A stretch of 64,000 bases of DNA from Papio anubis (lineage: Eukaryota; Chordata; Mammalia; Primates; Cercopithecidae), in assembly GCF_008728515.1 (NCBI RefSeq), contig NC_044976.1, positions 34,929,376 through 34,993,375 on the forward strand. Reading direction: 5' to 3'. The notes beneath the pieces are model-generated. The model made no database searches. It was not told where the DNA came from and saw only the letters and a list, made by a program, of their open reading frames with translations. The position numbers and the translations under genes are program-made. Shown here one piece after another: positions 21,290 to 33,524 of this stretch (its first letter is position 1; every line of letters begins with the position of its first letter).

Positions 21290-22195
21290 TATGCTCAAGT
21301 CTTTCCAGTCTTAAAACCAATGATGATGATACTAACATCACTTCCAGCCATGACACCATCTTCCTTCTTGCCTTCTCTTCTCCCAAGAATGATCTCAGCC
21401 CCTTCTCCCCATCACTTCCCCTCCCTTGGGCTCCTCACCTAAGTGGCATCTGCTTCCACCCCCACCACTCCCTGGAGGGCGCTCTGGCCAACATCACCAC
21501 CCACCTCTGGGTGCTAACCCAATAACAATCTAATCAGCTGCCAGCACAGCCAGAATAAAAGCAGGCAGAAGAACGTGGAAAGACTAGACTGGCCGAGTCT
21601 TCTGGCCTCCATGTTTCTGCTGTGCTGGATGCTTCCTGCCCTCGAACATCGGACTCCAAGTTCTTCAGCTTTGGGACTCTTGGACCTTCCACCACAGACC
21701 AAAGGCTGCCCTCTTGGCTTCCCTACTTTTGGGGTTTTGGGACTTGGACTGGCTTCCTTACTCCTCAGCTTGCAGACGGTCTATTGTGGGATGTCACCTT
21801 GTGATCATGTGAGTCAATACTCTTTAATAAACTCCTCTTTATATATACATCTGTCCCTCTAGAGAGCCCTGACTAATACAGATTTTTTTTTTTTTTTTTT
21901 TTTTTTTTAGTTTTTTAAATGTGATTGGACCTCTCTGTGGAGTTTGGTGCTATTGCCACTCCCTCCTTGAATATTCTGCTCTTCCGACTTCCTGATAGTA
22001 GGATCTTTTGGTTTTCCCTCCTTATCTCAGGGCAGTTCTTTGGTCTGAAGCTCATCCACCCTTGTTCCTCATCTTGGTCCCCTCCCTGCCTCCCTCTCCT
22101 CCTTTCTCCTTCCCTTCCTTTCTCATCTCACTGTGCGCAAGGTCCCCAGGCTCTCTCTCCAGTTCCCTACATTTATCTTACACGCACGCAGCGGT
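21290..22195 (+). repeat. L2 ORF2-region relic split by a later insertion
   Basis: 'gcttccacccccaccactcc' and 'ctggccaacatcaccaccca' (to about 21505) continue after the insert as 'gtgattggacctctctgtgg', 'tgccactccctccttgaata' and 'ttttggttttccctcctta'. This is the order of L2 ORF2 DNA. Multiple stops. Confidence 0.7.
21505..21882 (+). mobile_element. LTR-like repeat inside the L2, family not assigned
   Basis: It belongs to a common primate repeat with landmarks 'tctaatcagctgccagcaca', 'aagactagactggccgagtc', 'gatgcttcctgccctcgaac', 'ggactccaagttcttcagct' and 'taataaactcctctttatat', ending 'gagccctgactaatacaga'. The AATAAA before a ...CA end suggests a solo LTR. I cannot name the family with confidence. 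A run of 26 T (21883-21908) follows. Confidence 0.55.
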
Positions 22196-25100
22196 GATGG
22201 CTGACTTAGGTCAGCTTCCTCAGAAACAGACTCTGAGATGGAGATTTGCTGGCAGAAAGCTAAGTGGGGAGCATTCATGAGAACGACACCTGACGGGGAG
22301 GAAGGGCCGGGACAGCAACGGCAGGATTACACTGAGACGTAGTTCAACCAAAGGCCTTGGCGATTGGCCGGGGGGACCCTGGACCTCGGGAGCTCCTTCA
22401 GGGATCTCCTGAATTGAGGCCAGAACTTAGCTATTGTGTCCCTGCAGCAGCCGGTCACTGGAGGTGAGCTGCCCCTAGGGAGGGGGCATCACCTTGGGTG
22501 TGGCTGCTTCCTTTTACCAAAGGGAATTCCTAAGACTGGCCCAGCTACAACTGACAGCAGCCGATGTCGCCTGCAGCTGGGGAAATGAGTTTTTCCATCC
22601 TGATTGGGGGATCTAGGCAGCACCACAGGATCCACAACACAACCCCAAGTCTAAATTTATAGTCCTGACCTTTTTCTGCGCAAGCACCAGGCTTACCTAT
22701 CCACCGCTGCTGAATGTAATCCCCGCCCTGCAATGGCTCCCCAGTCGCAGCCCGCTGCTCACTCCGTGGCTTCCTCATAGTCTCTCCCCTCTGCCTGGGA
22801 CGTGCACTCACATGCTATACTTATCCATTCTACATGTGTTCAGGGAGAGTGCCCCCTGCTAGGGGCTATACTAGGACCTGGGGCACTTGTCAGGGGCTGG
22901 CTGACTAGAATTCAGCTCTTGGGCTGGAGTCGACCTGTCTCCTTCAGGGAGACTGAGTAGGCAGCTCTTGATTGATGGAAGGCAGGGTGGGTGGCACAGA
23001 GTGTACCAGGACCTGGGCAGGGCCAGGCTCACTCGCTCTGAAAGCTCCTTGTATCCAAGCAGCAGGATGAGGGGGAAAGCAAGACCCAGGGCGGTGGTAG
23101 CAGGAGCGAGTCTGAGGGCCTGGGATTATTAGGGTCTTGGATGACAGGTCAGATGTGTGCAGGGCTTGGGGAAAGTGGAGCAGGGCACCTCCTACCCCAC
23201 ACAACCCCTGCCTGGCTCCCTGGAGAACCACAGGCACTTCTCTGTTTCGGACAGTTCCCCAGCTGCAGAAATTGACCTGTAGTCCCCAATGCCTCAGTAG
23301 GGCCAGCCTGTGCCTATCTAGGTGCCCACAAACACACCTGAGCCCACTGTGCACAAATACATGATGATACTTCTGACTCCCCCAGAGGCATGCACATAAG
23401 CACATCCATGTTCCCCACTTACATATACATGGTTGGACATACATGCAACTCCCGTACATACCTGTGGCCCTGTGTCCGCACTTGAAACCCCACCTGCCCT
23501 GGCCCACACAGGTGAGGCCCATTTTCTCACTGGCACACACACATGTGCAAGGACACTCACGGACATTCTCATGTGCTGGTGCGGGCACACGCCTTCGCGT
23601 GCTAGTTTGGAAAGCCTGAGTGACAGCTGTCACAAAGCGGCTTTGTGGGCACCTTCCGGAGTCGCTGCTGCAGGGCAGGAAGAATTATGGCTCTGGTTGC
23701 GTCAGCCTCCGGAGGGGAGAGGTGAGTCTTTTCTCTTTTCTCTTTTTGGGGCCAGCCTTCTGAAGTGCCATGAATAAGAATTCAGTTGCCTTTCCTCCCC
23801 AGAGACCAGGTTGCTCTCTAAATACCAAGGCAGGAAAGTGGAGACTGAAAAAGGTCATTACCAAACATTGAGAGGGTGGTATTTAGCTGGTGAAGCAGCT
23901 CCTGGAGAAGAGACCTCAGACCCCAGCGGGAAGCCTTTATTTTCACCTTCATTTGCTTCCCTGGGTCTGAGAGGTGGGGAGGAGCAGGAGGCTCCATCCT
24001 CCAGGGTCGAGCTACCCCTTGAGTTGGGGGGACACACCCCCAAGGGCGGGAGTGGGGCTATTTGGGATCACAGAAGGCTCTAGAATGGGAAGCAATGGTA
24101 GCTCTATAAGTGCTGATCCTGGGGGTGGGGGGCCTAAGGGAACTCCCCACTTTTTCTGGGGAGGAGGTGAGAGGAGGCAAGGCAGGGATTCAGTTTCCAC
24201 CAAGGACTACAGAGGCCTGGCAGGGGCCACAAAGGCCCATCCCTTTGCTTCCAGACCGAGGCAGAGAGGTTTCTGGGAGAGGACAGTCATTCCTCCCTTT
24301 GGGAACACCTCCCTGTCTCCATTCTTTTGTAGCTAAAGTGGAAAAAACAAAGATTACTTAACAGCTTGACAGCACAATTCCTCTTAGGGTCTTTGTTTAG
24401 GGAAATACCTTGCTAAGCTGCCTCGGCTAGAAGGTGAGATCCTGAGGGCAGCATGATGACAGGAGCCAAGGCAATAAGAACAACTAATTGGCTCAACTGT
24501 TCTGCATGAGAAGGTGAGAGGAACTGGTTTTTCTGCAGAGAAAATGGGAGAGAGAAGAAAGGTTGGGGGTGGGGGCGGGGACGTCAAGGGAGAGCCGAGG
24601 AAGGAGTAGGACACTGGGGTGCTGGGTCTTCTCCATTCGTCCCTCCAGGTCCTGTGCCCACCCTTGGCCACCCTGCTGTGGGTCTCTGGCCTGACCTCTG
24701 TGAACACCTCTGAGCTCAGGGCACTCCTCTGTATCTGGCCTTCAGTTGGGTTTGGCCAATAGGCAGCACAGACAGGGGATCAGAGGGTGAGATGAGAGAG
24801 AGGTGGGACATTTGCTCCTTACCTCCCTTCCTGCCTGGCTGCAGGTCACAGCCCCACAACGGAGGCCTCCTTGACTATGGTTATGCACACAGTCCTGCCT
24901 CCTTCCTCCAGGCTCAGCCAGGCCTGTTTACTGAAATGCTGAGGTGACGTTACTAAAGACGAGGTAAGCCTTAGGGACAGGATGCTACTATCTGCTTCTA
25001 GCTTGGGATGGCCACGAAGAGAGGAAGAGCTGGCACAGGTGGATGGCCATGGGGCCATGTTTGGGGCGTGTAGTTGGGGAGGCGGCATAAAAAGGAGGTG

Positions 25101-25504
25101 CATGACCCTGATGTGGGGCCTTCTGTGTGACAAAAACCTTGAGTTGCCAGGCTCTACTGCCTGTGACTGGGGAGCTGCCCCCTGCTGCTCAGGATCAGGT
25201 GGCGCCTGCTCCTGGTCTACTTGTGACCACCAGGAGAGGGGAGCTGGGGTGCAGGTGGGAGAGAAGAACTCCAGAAACCATGACTTGTGGATTATCTTTC
25301 TGGTCCCTGCAAGACACTGGGGATCGGGGGCAGGCAGGCAGAGGGGAGGCTTTCAGGACCCATTTTTTTTTCCTGACTCATGATGCATAATGTAATCAGA
25401 TGACATTTAAATATTCATGTCATAAAAGAGGATGCAGATGCAAGTGTGAGACTGGTGGGCTGGGGCGGAGGGGAGGGAGAGAGGGATGAGATCCACATGC
25501 GGCA
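22196..25504. other. Long mostly single-copy stretch, no gene supported
   Basis: At 22215-22440 a possible old repeat starts 'cttcctcagaaacagactct'. At 23300-23600 there is loosely CA/TG-rich sequence (acacacacatgtgc). A repeat-poor AT-rich patch lies at 25380-25435. A minus frame of 229 codons (22944-23633) runs through the CA-rich DNA and is Cys-rich only because TGT/TGC repeats, so it is not a gene. Confidence 0.45.
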
Positions 25505-25960
25505 TTTTGTGGAACCACAGGATCTCAGCGTGAAAAAGGGCATTTGGGATCATTTAGTTTGACTCTTAACTGTGGCAAGAATCTCTTTATGGGATGCCTG
25601 ATGGGTGGGCACCCTCCTCACCAGACTCACTCCATCCTAAAATGAGACTTTCCATCATGCGGCAGCAATCCTTGCTCTGGGAAATTCTTCCTTAGACTGA
25701 GCTAAAAATCTCTCCACTGCTACCGTCATTGGTCTCCCCCACTGGTCTTAGCTATGGCCCCAGGGACCACCTACAATGTGGCCACTCCAGTGTCCCCTGA
25801 CAGCCCTCAGAGATCTCCAGCAAGTGATCTGTCTTCCCAGCTCTAAACCAAGCAACCTAAGCCTTTCTGCTCTTGCCCAGAGCTTTCTTAAGGTGCCACT
25901 CAAGAGACTCCAAGAGGAAAGCAACGAGAGAGCGTGCATCTGCAAATGAATGCTCATCCT
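25505..25960 (+). repeat. CR1/L3-like ancient LINE relic
   Basis: 'gggatcatttagtttgactc', 'ggaaattcttccttagactg' and 'agctaaaaatctctccactg...cattggtct' resemble the L3/CR1 3' region. Highly diverged. Confidence 0.45.
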
Positions 25961-26084
25961 GAGTGGGGGCTGAGCCCCTTGGACACTCCTCGTGTCTGGA
26001 CATTTGCCACCTAACTAGAGGGTGGATAATGCCTCGCTTTCTGGGGAGCCAGCGAGGGAGTGGGGTGGAAGGAAACCAACACAA

Positions 26085-26230
26085 GTTTGGGGATTAGGAG
26101 ACTTGCAGTCTTGATCTAACCTGGATACTTCTGGCTGTGCAAAGTCACTTCACCTCTCTGAGCCTCAGTTTCTCATGTGTAAGGTAGGGACACCTCCCTT
26201 ATGAGGTTTCATGAGGATTATTGGGAGCTG
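26085..26230 (+). repeat. MIR element
   Basis: 'aagtcacttcacctctctga', 'gcctcagtttctcatgtgta' and 'gaggtttcatgaggattatt'. Confidence 0.8.
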
Positions 26231-26489
26231 GGAAGAGCAGTGTCCCTTGGCTGAAAGGGCCAGGACACTCCACTGGGTTTGGGGTTCTCTGGCTCAATGC
26301 TTGAGGCAGAGGGAGAAGAAAGCAGATACTTGAGGTTCTTGGCCATCCAGGGTCCATCCCAACAGGCTCCAGATGGCAGCTACTCAGTGATGCGGCTGGA
26401 GGATTGATGCACCTGCTCAGGGCTGGGCAGGAGCTCTTCATAGTAGGGGCAGTAGCCTTAGCTGTAGAGTGGAATAGATGGGACAAAAC

Positions 26490-26605
26490 CCAGAGCCATA
26501 GGGTATAGTTTTGCTCCCCCACTGGCTTTGCGATTTTGGGGAAAAGTCCTAATTTCTCTGACCCTTAGTTTCTCTATTTGAAGATAATAGGAAAACAAAA
26601 AATGA
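26490..26605 (+). repeat. MIR fragment
   Basis: 'cgattttggggaaaagtcct' followed by 'gacccttagtttctctattt'. Confidence 0.6.
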
Positions 26606-26923
26606 CCAGATCCTTCTGGTGGATGATCTAAAGATAAAGGAGGCATTAACTGATTGAATTTAACAGGAAATGAACCTGAGTGGGTAGGGCTTCTCAGAAT
26701 ATCAGGATGGGTAGGGTCATAGGTACTCCCAAGAGCCATGGGGAGCCATGGGGGATGGAGGAAGGTGTCAACAGGACACTGGCCTGGCCATATCTAGCAT
26801 TATCCTTCCCCACCTGGGGGCAACAGTCCCACCCCATCCCATGCCTTTAGAACCCACGACAGGACAGGACATTGAGGGTAGTAGTTCAATGACCCACCAA
26901 AGGTGGGAATCCCCACTACAGAT
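26606..26923. other. Single-copy stretch, nothing recognised
   Basis: No gene or repeat recognised between the MIR and the Alu. Confidence 0.45.
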
Positions 26924-26936
26924 CCCAGCTGAGAAT

Positions 26937-26937
<1 letters not shown>

Positions 26938-26971
<34 letters not shown>

Positions 26972-27237
26972 GGATCTTGTGTTGTTGCCCTGGCTGGAGT
27001 GCAGTGGTGCAATCATAGCTCGCTGTAGCCTTAATCTCCCAGGCTCAAGCAATCCTCCTGCCTCAGCCTCCCAAGTAGCTGGAACTACAAGTGTGTACCA
27101 CTATACCCAGTTAATTTTTTTTTTCTTAATTTTTAGTAGAGACAAGGTCTTGCTATGTTGCCCAGGCCAGTCTCGAACTCCTGAGTTCACTTGGCCTCAA
27201 AGTGCTGGGATTACAGGCATGAGCCATAGTGTCTGGC
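26938..27237 (-). mobile_element. AluJ-like element
   Basis: Old reverse Alu ('cttgctatgttgcccaggcc', 'aatcatagctcgctgtagcc') with a ~30-T tail. Flanks cccagctgagaat (26924-) and cccagctgagat (27238-) are the decayed duplication. Confidence 0.93.
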
Positions 27238-27659
27238 CCCAGCTGAGATTCTTGGCTTCAACTTCCTGACTGAGGTGGAACTCACCACTTCCCACAGTAT
27301 GCCACGGCATTGCTAGAGAGGCTGATAGGAATTCTCCCTCATGCTAGAGTGAGTTTTCCTTTCCCCACTGACCCCTCAGCTTCCTTGACCCCAGACAGGC
27401 TTGAGAAGGTTTAATAAGCTTCTGGCCTTGAGGCTGCAGGAAACAGACATCACAAAACAGAGCAGTGAACAGCTGCAATGAAGGAAGGGCCCGAGCTCCC
27501 TCCTGTCCCTGCTCAGACACCTTTCCTGTTCTCAGGAATTGCTGAAAGCCCTCACTACTGTCCCAAGATTCCTCCTGTCCCAGTCTCTCCAGGCAGAGGC
27601 CCAGCCTCTTACTTTCCTTTTATTGAGGTCTTCCTGGGACTGAGGCTCCCTCAGCCCCC
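27238..27659. other. Single-copy stretch, nothing recognised
   Basis: No clear gene. The open frame of 140 codons at 27478-27900 is pyrimidine-driven (Pro/Leu/Ser) and runs into L2 DNA. Confidence 0.45.
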
Positions 27660-29110
27660 TGTCCCACTACACTGCTCTATGTCTGTCTCTGTCCTCACAC
27701 CATTCCTCAGACAAGCTGCTCTTCCTCTCACTATTTGGTCAACCTTCCCTGCACCCTTGACTCCTCCCCCAGCCCCTGTGCCCTTGACTGCATCCCTCCA
27801 CCTTCTCTCACGGGTCTTTCTCCATGAGAAACTCCTCTCTCCTATATCACAATCTCTCTCTGCTTACTGCCTTGCCCCCTTTAGCCTAGAAACCTCCTAA
27901 AGGCTCTTCCATTGTAGAAAGAAGCCAGCAAACAGACAAATAACAACCTCCCTCCCTAGACCTGGTGGCTTCTTTGGCTGTGACCCTGTCTCTCCCTTGC
28001 CTTGAATCCAGGCTTCTTGAGCAGTCCACACTTCTCTTCTGCCATGCCTGTGTAATTGGTCTTCTGCTCCCACAAAGACCTTTCCAAGGTCACCAGGTGA
28101 CATCCTTGATGACCTGATTGGACACACTTTGGTCCTTATCTTGCCTGACTTCCTTGCAGCCTTTGGGACTGGCGATCACACTTACTTTCTTTGAACATGC
28201 CTTTGGCTTTGAAGACACCACTGTCGCCCAGATTTCTGCCCAACATCTGGCCCTAGCTTCTCAGCTCATCTTTCTCATAGCTGAGTATCTTAAATATTGA
28301 TGCCCTTGGTTGTCTCTGCTCCTCACACTCTCCGTGGATGAGACCATCCAGTGGGTGACCATGATTGCATCTGTATGCCAAGGACTCTTGAATCTCCATC
28401 TCCAGTCAGGACCTTTCTCCTGAGTGCCAGACCTCATATCCAACTGCCCACTGGACATCTCTATTTGGATGCTCTTCAAGCTCACCATGTCCAATACGAA
28501 GTTCATTGTCTTCCTCCCCAGGGCTCTCTGTGTCAGGGAATGTCACCCCTATCAGCCATCACCCAAGCCTGTGGTCCCCCATCGACTCCTTCTTTTCTCT
28601 TGCTCTTCTACTTCCCTCCAATGAGTAGGTGCTTCCAGGTCTTTTTGTTTGTTTGTTTCTTTTTTTGAGACAGAGTCTCGCTCTGTCGCCCAGGCTGGAG
28701 TGCAGTGGCCCAATCTTGGCTCACTGCAAGCTCCGCCTCCCGGGTTGACCCCATTCTCCTGCCTCACCCTCCCGAATAGCTGGGACTACAGGTATCTGCC
28801 AACATGCCCAGCTAATTTTTTTTGTAGTTTTAGTAGAGACGGGGTTTCATGGTGTTAGCCAGGATGGTCTTCATCTCCTGACCTCGTGATCCACCCACCT
28901 CGGCCGCCCAAAGTGCTAGGATTACAAGCATGAGCCACTGCGCCCGGCCCCAGGTCTACTTTCAAATATCTCTTGACTCTGCCCTTTCCTTTCTGTTTGT
29001 GAATACTATTGCTCTGGTCCAGGCCAGCAGTATCCCTTGCCTAGATACTGACACAGCCCCCTACTGGTGCCTCGGCTTTCATCTGCCTCCTGATCCCAGC
29101 AACACTAGCA
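27660..29110 (+). repeat. Long L2 relic covering ORF2 (reverse-transcriptase end)
   Basis: The order of words matches L2 ORF2 over more than 1 kb: 'caaggtcaccaggtgacatc', 'cacactttggtccttatctt', 'ctcctcacactctccgtgga', 'gtgccagacctcatatccaa', 'ctgcccactggacatctcta', 'caagctcaccatgtccaata', then after the Alu 'ctggtccaggccagcagtat'. L2 copies this far from the 3' end are less common. It has many stops and is not functional. Confidence 0.8.
28643..28949 (-). mobile_element. AluY-like element in L2
   Basis: Reverse Alu with a GTTT-type tail, flanked by ccaggtct at 28635-28642 and 28950-28957. Confidence 0.93.
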
Positions 29111-29261
29111 GTGCTCGGCCCTACGGAGGAGGTGAGGTGTCTGGAGAGGTCATTGGGACAGACCTCTAACCTTCCCATCCCTTGGACCTTGGCAGAACCT
29201 GGGCAAATCTGGAATTCTGGTTCCTTGTGAACCAGGACCTGCCATGGGAGTAAGGATTACG

Positions 29262-29335
29262 ATTGTGTATGCGTGTGTGTGCTTGCACTGTGTGGGTAGT
29301 GTGTGTGTGCATATGCATGTGCGTTTGTATGCACA
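29262..29335 (+). repeat. Degenerate (TG)n tract
   Basis: Interrupted TG/CA dinucleotides (gtgtatgcgtgtgtgtgc ... gtgtgtgtgcatatgcatgt). Confidence 0.8.
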
Positions 29336-29366
29336 GGAGAAAGGGGATGATCAAGGAGGATCTCCT

Positions 29367-29671
29367 GGCCAGGCACAGTGGCTCACATCTGTAATCCCAG
29401 CACTTTGAGAGGCTGAGGCAGGTGGATCACTTGAGGTCAGGAGTTTGAGACTAGCCTGGCCAACATGGTGAAACCCCATCTCTACTAAAAATATGAAAAT
29501 TAGCTGGGCGTGGTGGCGGGCACCTGTAATCCCAGCTACTCGGAAGGCTGAGACAGGAGAATTGCTTGAACCCGGGAGGTGGAGTTTGCAGTGAGCCGAG
29601 ATCGCACCATTGCATTCCAGCCTGGGTGACAAGAGTGAAACTCTGTCTCAAAAAAAAAAAAAAAAAAAAAG
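29367..29671 (+). mobile_element. AluS-like element
   Basis: Complete forward Alu. Direct repeats aaggaggatctcct (29353-29366) and aaggaggaactcct (29672-29685), one mismatch. Confidence 0.96.
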
Positions 29672-29685
29672 AAGGAGGAACTCCT

Positions 29686-30384
29686 ATTCCCACAGTCCCC
29701 AAAGATGTTTCCCCAGAGCCTGTCTCCTGCCTGCCGCCCGCCCACGTGGAAGGACAAAGCTCTTTCTGGCTGACTGCCGCCCGTGTTAGCTGAGACAAGA
29801 GTTGTATATCTCAATTTTTATCACATGAAAATGAAATAAAGAACGCTAGAATAGATCCTGAAGAGGCCAGACTGAAGAGACGACTACTTCTTTGCTGTAG
29901 AGACCCCTCGTCCCCTCCACACCCCCCAGTAGAGCTGTTCCTGTTGAGATACCATCACTCCCTCTCCTTGGGGCTTTCAAAGCGGGTGTCATGGCTCTTA
30001 CATTTTAAAACACAGGAAGAGTTAAACGCACAGCAGCAGCAAGAAAAGCAGCTCTGAAATGCGGCGAGTGTGTGGTGCCAGCCCGCACGGCACCGCCTTC
30101 ACAGCCCTGCCTTGATGTTGCTGCCTTGACTAGACAGAAGATGTTTTCCTTCTCAATTAGGAAAAATCCACAGCTTCACACCTGCATGGGAGGTGGCAGC
30201 GCTGGAATTAGCACTGGGGGAGGGGAGGTGACAAGGTGACAAACATCTCCCTTGCCTTGGTTTCAGCCTTGGCCTGGTCCAGATGAACATTTTGGCTTCC
30301 TTTAGGTCTTTCTTTCCGCCCACCCCACCCCTCCACCCTTCACTTACTTACCCAAGCAAAATGAACTGGAGCTACTTCCTACTC
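29686..30384. promoter_or_regulatory. Repeat-free block, possible conserved element
   Basis: Single copy, with motif-rich sequence at about 29990-30200 (cattttaaaacacagg, cagcagcagcaagaaaagc, ctcaattaggaaaaatcc, cacacctgcatggg including an E-box). Inferred candidate enhancer; no conservation data. Confidence 0.3.
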
Positions 30385-30480
30385 TGCCAGGCCTTGTGGA
30401 AGATCTGAGTTCACAGAGGAATAAAATGTGGTCCCTGCCCTGGGGGAGCTCAGAGCTAGTCCCAGAGACTGATAGTAGAA
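30385..30480 (-). repeat. L2-like tail
   Basis: 'gccaggccttgtggaagatc' then 'tggtccctgccctgggggag' resemble the reversed L2 tail. Confidence 0.4.
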
Positions 30481-30614
30481 TAGATAAACCCAGGTGCCAG
30501 TTAGACTCTTCCTGCCCTTAAGATCCAGGTCAGCTCGATTCAAACCCTCATTCAACAGACTGTACACCAAAAATCTCCTGAGGTCTCTGCGCATTCCTGG
30601 CGGGCTTCTCACAG

Positions 30615-30855
30615 AGGGTGGTTAAGAGCACACACTCTAGTCAGACTGCCTGTGTTCAGATCTTAGCTCTATCTCTTGCTAGAGCAACTGACGCTACTGA
30701 ATTGCTCTGTTTCCACATCTGTAGAAGGCTGATAATAATAGTACTGATTTCATCGGGTTGTTGTGAGAATTAAATGAGTTAGTTCCTGTGCAAATGCTCA
30801 GAGCGGAGCCTGGTGCATGGTAAGCACTATGAAAGATTAGCTCTTATTCTCACTG
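30615..30855 (+). repeat. MIR element, near full length
   Basis: 'gtggttaagagcacacactc', 'cagactgcctgtgttcagat', 'gggttgttgtgagaattaaa', 'gagcctggtgcatggtaagc'. Confidence 0.9.
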
Positions 30856-31884
30856 TCATTTCTAGCTCTCAGCTCCTGTTTGCATTGAATTAATGCAGTT
30901 TATGCATCTTCTTACTGCCTGCTGGTGTTGTCAGTTCCACCCTGAGTCAGCCCAGACATGGACCTCAATCTTTTCCTTTGTGTTTCATTAAAAAAATCAG
31001 CCTCACCCCTAAAACAAAGCATAGCTGGGCACACAAAGTCTCTGTGGGTAGCAGACATTTCCAAAGGATAGGAGAAGGGATTTATAGATTGCAAAACCGC
31101 CAGCAGTGTAAAAGTCCATCTTTGATATTTCCATTCCTAGAAGCCCCTCAGCTTCCACCATCTGAGCATCCACCTCCTGTTACATTGTTTTATTATTTTC
31201 TCCTTTGCTCTTTCCCTCTCTCCCCTACCTCCCAGTTCTCGCTTGTTTCCCATGCAGAGCATTTTAGCTATCTCTTTCAGTTCCTTGTCTCTTGTCAAAT
31301 CATACCCTTAGGATGTTACCTCCCCCCAAGTGCCTTATCAAGGTATTTTCTTATACAAAGACATTTGCTTCCCTAAGAGGAAATCTGATGTTGGATGTTA
31401 TATCAGCCAGGATCTAGCCAGGAAAACAGAAACCTCTAAACGTTTAGGGCAGAAGGGATTGAATGCAGGGCGTTGGTTGCCGACGGCAGAAGGGTAGAGG
31501 AGCTGAACGGTGTGGCTGCTCGGTAGGTGATCTATTGAAATGTTCCTGCTGGTGAAGAGCCGCTGTCCCTCCTGGGCTTCCCCCACCCGCCCTCCCCATG
31601 ATCCAGTCACTAGAGGGTTCACCCTGTCACAGCAGGGAACCCCCGGGATCTGCTCCAGGGTGTCTTCCTCTGTTAAATATTTGGAATGTCACTGCCAGTC
31701 TGGATGAATGGGGCCATGGTGAGTGGCAGCAAAGGAGTAGCAAAACCTGATGTGGAGACTGCAGAGGATGGAGCAGGTGGGATGAGACTGGAGGCAGGGG
31801 GACAGTTAGGAGGCTTCGTGGTCAACAACCCAGGGGGGAAAATCTGAACATCTCACTGCAGTTTGTTTCTCGGCAGTACTCCCT
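30856..31884. other. Single-copy or unassigned stretch
   Basis: A possible old repeat starts at about 31395 ('atatcagccaggatctagcc', 'ggaaaacagaaacctct'). I cannot name it. The remainder is single copy with no gene. Confidence 0.4.
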
Positions 31885-32040
31885 CCTCACCAGGGATGAG
31901 ATCTTGTAGGGACATCAGCCCCATCTTTTTATTGATAGGGAAACTGAGGCCAAGGAGACTGAGGTTTGCCATGTCACAGAGCAAACAAGGACCAGAGCTG
32001 GGGCCCCCGGACTCCAGCTGAGGGCTTTCCTCACCATGTG
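31885..32040 (-). repeat. MIR element
   Basis: 'ttattgatagggaaactgag', 'gccatgtcacagagcaaaca' and 'agctggggcccccggactcc' in reversed MIR order. Confidence 0.75.
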
Positions 32041-33524
32041 CATCCCCAGAACTGGGTTGTTGCATGGCATATCCGGGTCGCAAGGAAGAGAGGAGAAGCG
32101 AGGAGGACCTGAAGGTGAGCAGAACTTGCTGGAGGGAGACCGTGGGGACCAGTTAGTTCTCTGCAGGACACAGCAAAGCCGAAGAGGCCTTTGACTGACT
32201 GCGAAGGGAAGCTACAATGCAGCAGTCAAGGACATACGCGGCCCCACTTTTTCTGGGAAAGGAGGAGATGAGCTGTAATCGGGGGTGGTGAGAAGTGTTT
32301 CCAGGGTGGCAACAAGGCAAGGAGATCAACGCTCTCAAAACAAACCTAGCACCAGGGCCCTGCTCTCTGCGTGTTGACTTCCACTCGTCTCATCAATGCA
32401 CAGACTGTTGGAATGAAAGAATGTCAAATGGAGATGGAACATCTGGTCCTTGGGTGAGTCCGGGTCAACCTGGTTCTTGCTTGAAAGTAACAAAAATGAA
32501 CTGTGATCAATTTAAGCAAAATGGCATTGACTGGAAGTCTTTGAAGTTATCCCAGACCCAGGAGGAGACATTAGGACTGCCCTTAGGCACAGGCAAGAAC
32601 TAAGATGATGGTGGTGGGTCCGGGGAACAGAAGGTGGTCTTGAGGCTGGCACAGGCTGGGGGTGTGCAGCTGTGGCCAAGGCTGACCTTCAGCCACTTGC
32701 TCTGCCAGCATCCCTCGAGAGTCACCTGGGAGGGGAGCTGAGGCCCCCTGTTCACTCCCTGGCTGTGCTAGGGTCAGGAGAAAGAAAAACTCAGCTTTCA
32801 GACCAGAAAGCAGTCACCTGGAATCTTCTTCCTGCTGAGACAACACTCAAGGTGGGAGAGGTCACTCCCTGCCCCTACCCCTCAAATCCGGGTGGTGTTA
32901 GAATATGGGCTTTGGGGAAATCAACACCCAATCAGTACTTGCTGGCTGGGGTTCTTTGGGGGTCCCCCTCCACCCTGTACTCCCCATCCCAGTCCCTGAG
33001 CACTCTCCTCCCTCCCTCAAGCTCTCTCAGGGACAGTTTTTCATTTCAGCTGCTGCAATATCTGCTCAGGCAATCATCTCTCCATCTCCACTTTCCTTTG
33101 GCAGCTCCTTGCTGTTCACTCTCCAGTCAGGACATATTTAAAAAAGAGAAACTTTAAATTAAGTTTGAGAGAGTCTAAATGAAAGAAAACAAACCCTCAC
33201 CATTATCACAGGTAAGAAAAGGGCTTCTGGCTCCTGGTGGAGAATTGCAGACTTTCCTTCATTTTGAAGCCAGGAAGAAAATCAGGAGGTTTTTTCCTCT
33301 ACCTCACCCCGGACACCCTGCCAGCCTCCTGCCAGCCGTGCCCAGGGTTAATGGAATATGGAGCATTCGCCTTGCTCTCTGAATGCAGGATTGCTCGCCC
33401 CCTGGACTCAGATGGGGTTTGCTTATGGGCTCTGCAGGCTGAGAGGAAGGCAGCTCCTGACTCAATCATTTCATTCTCCCTCCAGCATCCTGAATCTCTC
33501 TTTTGGGGGAAGGGCAGTGTACTT
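32041..33524. other. Single-copy stretch, no gene supported
   Basis: Frames of 161 codons (32672-33157) and 190 codons (33237-33809) have no domains. The latter is inflated by the GGAA repeat. Confidence 0.45.

Noticed and set aside
22944..23633. 229-codon minus-strand Cys/Val-rich frame
   Set aside because: The Cys codons come from TG/CA-rich DNA around 23300-23600; composition artefact.
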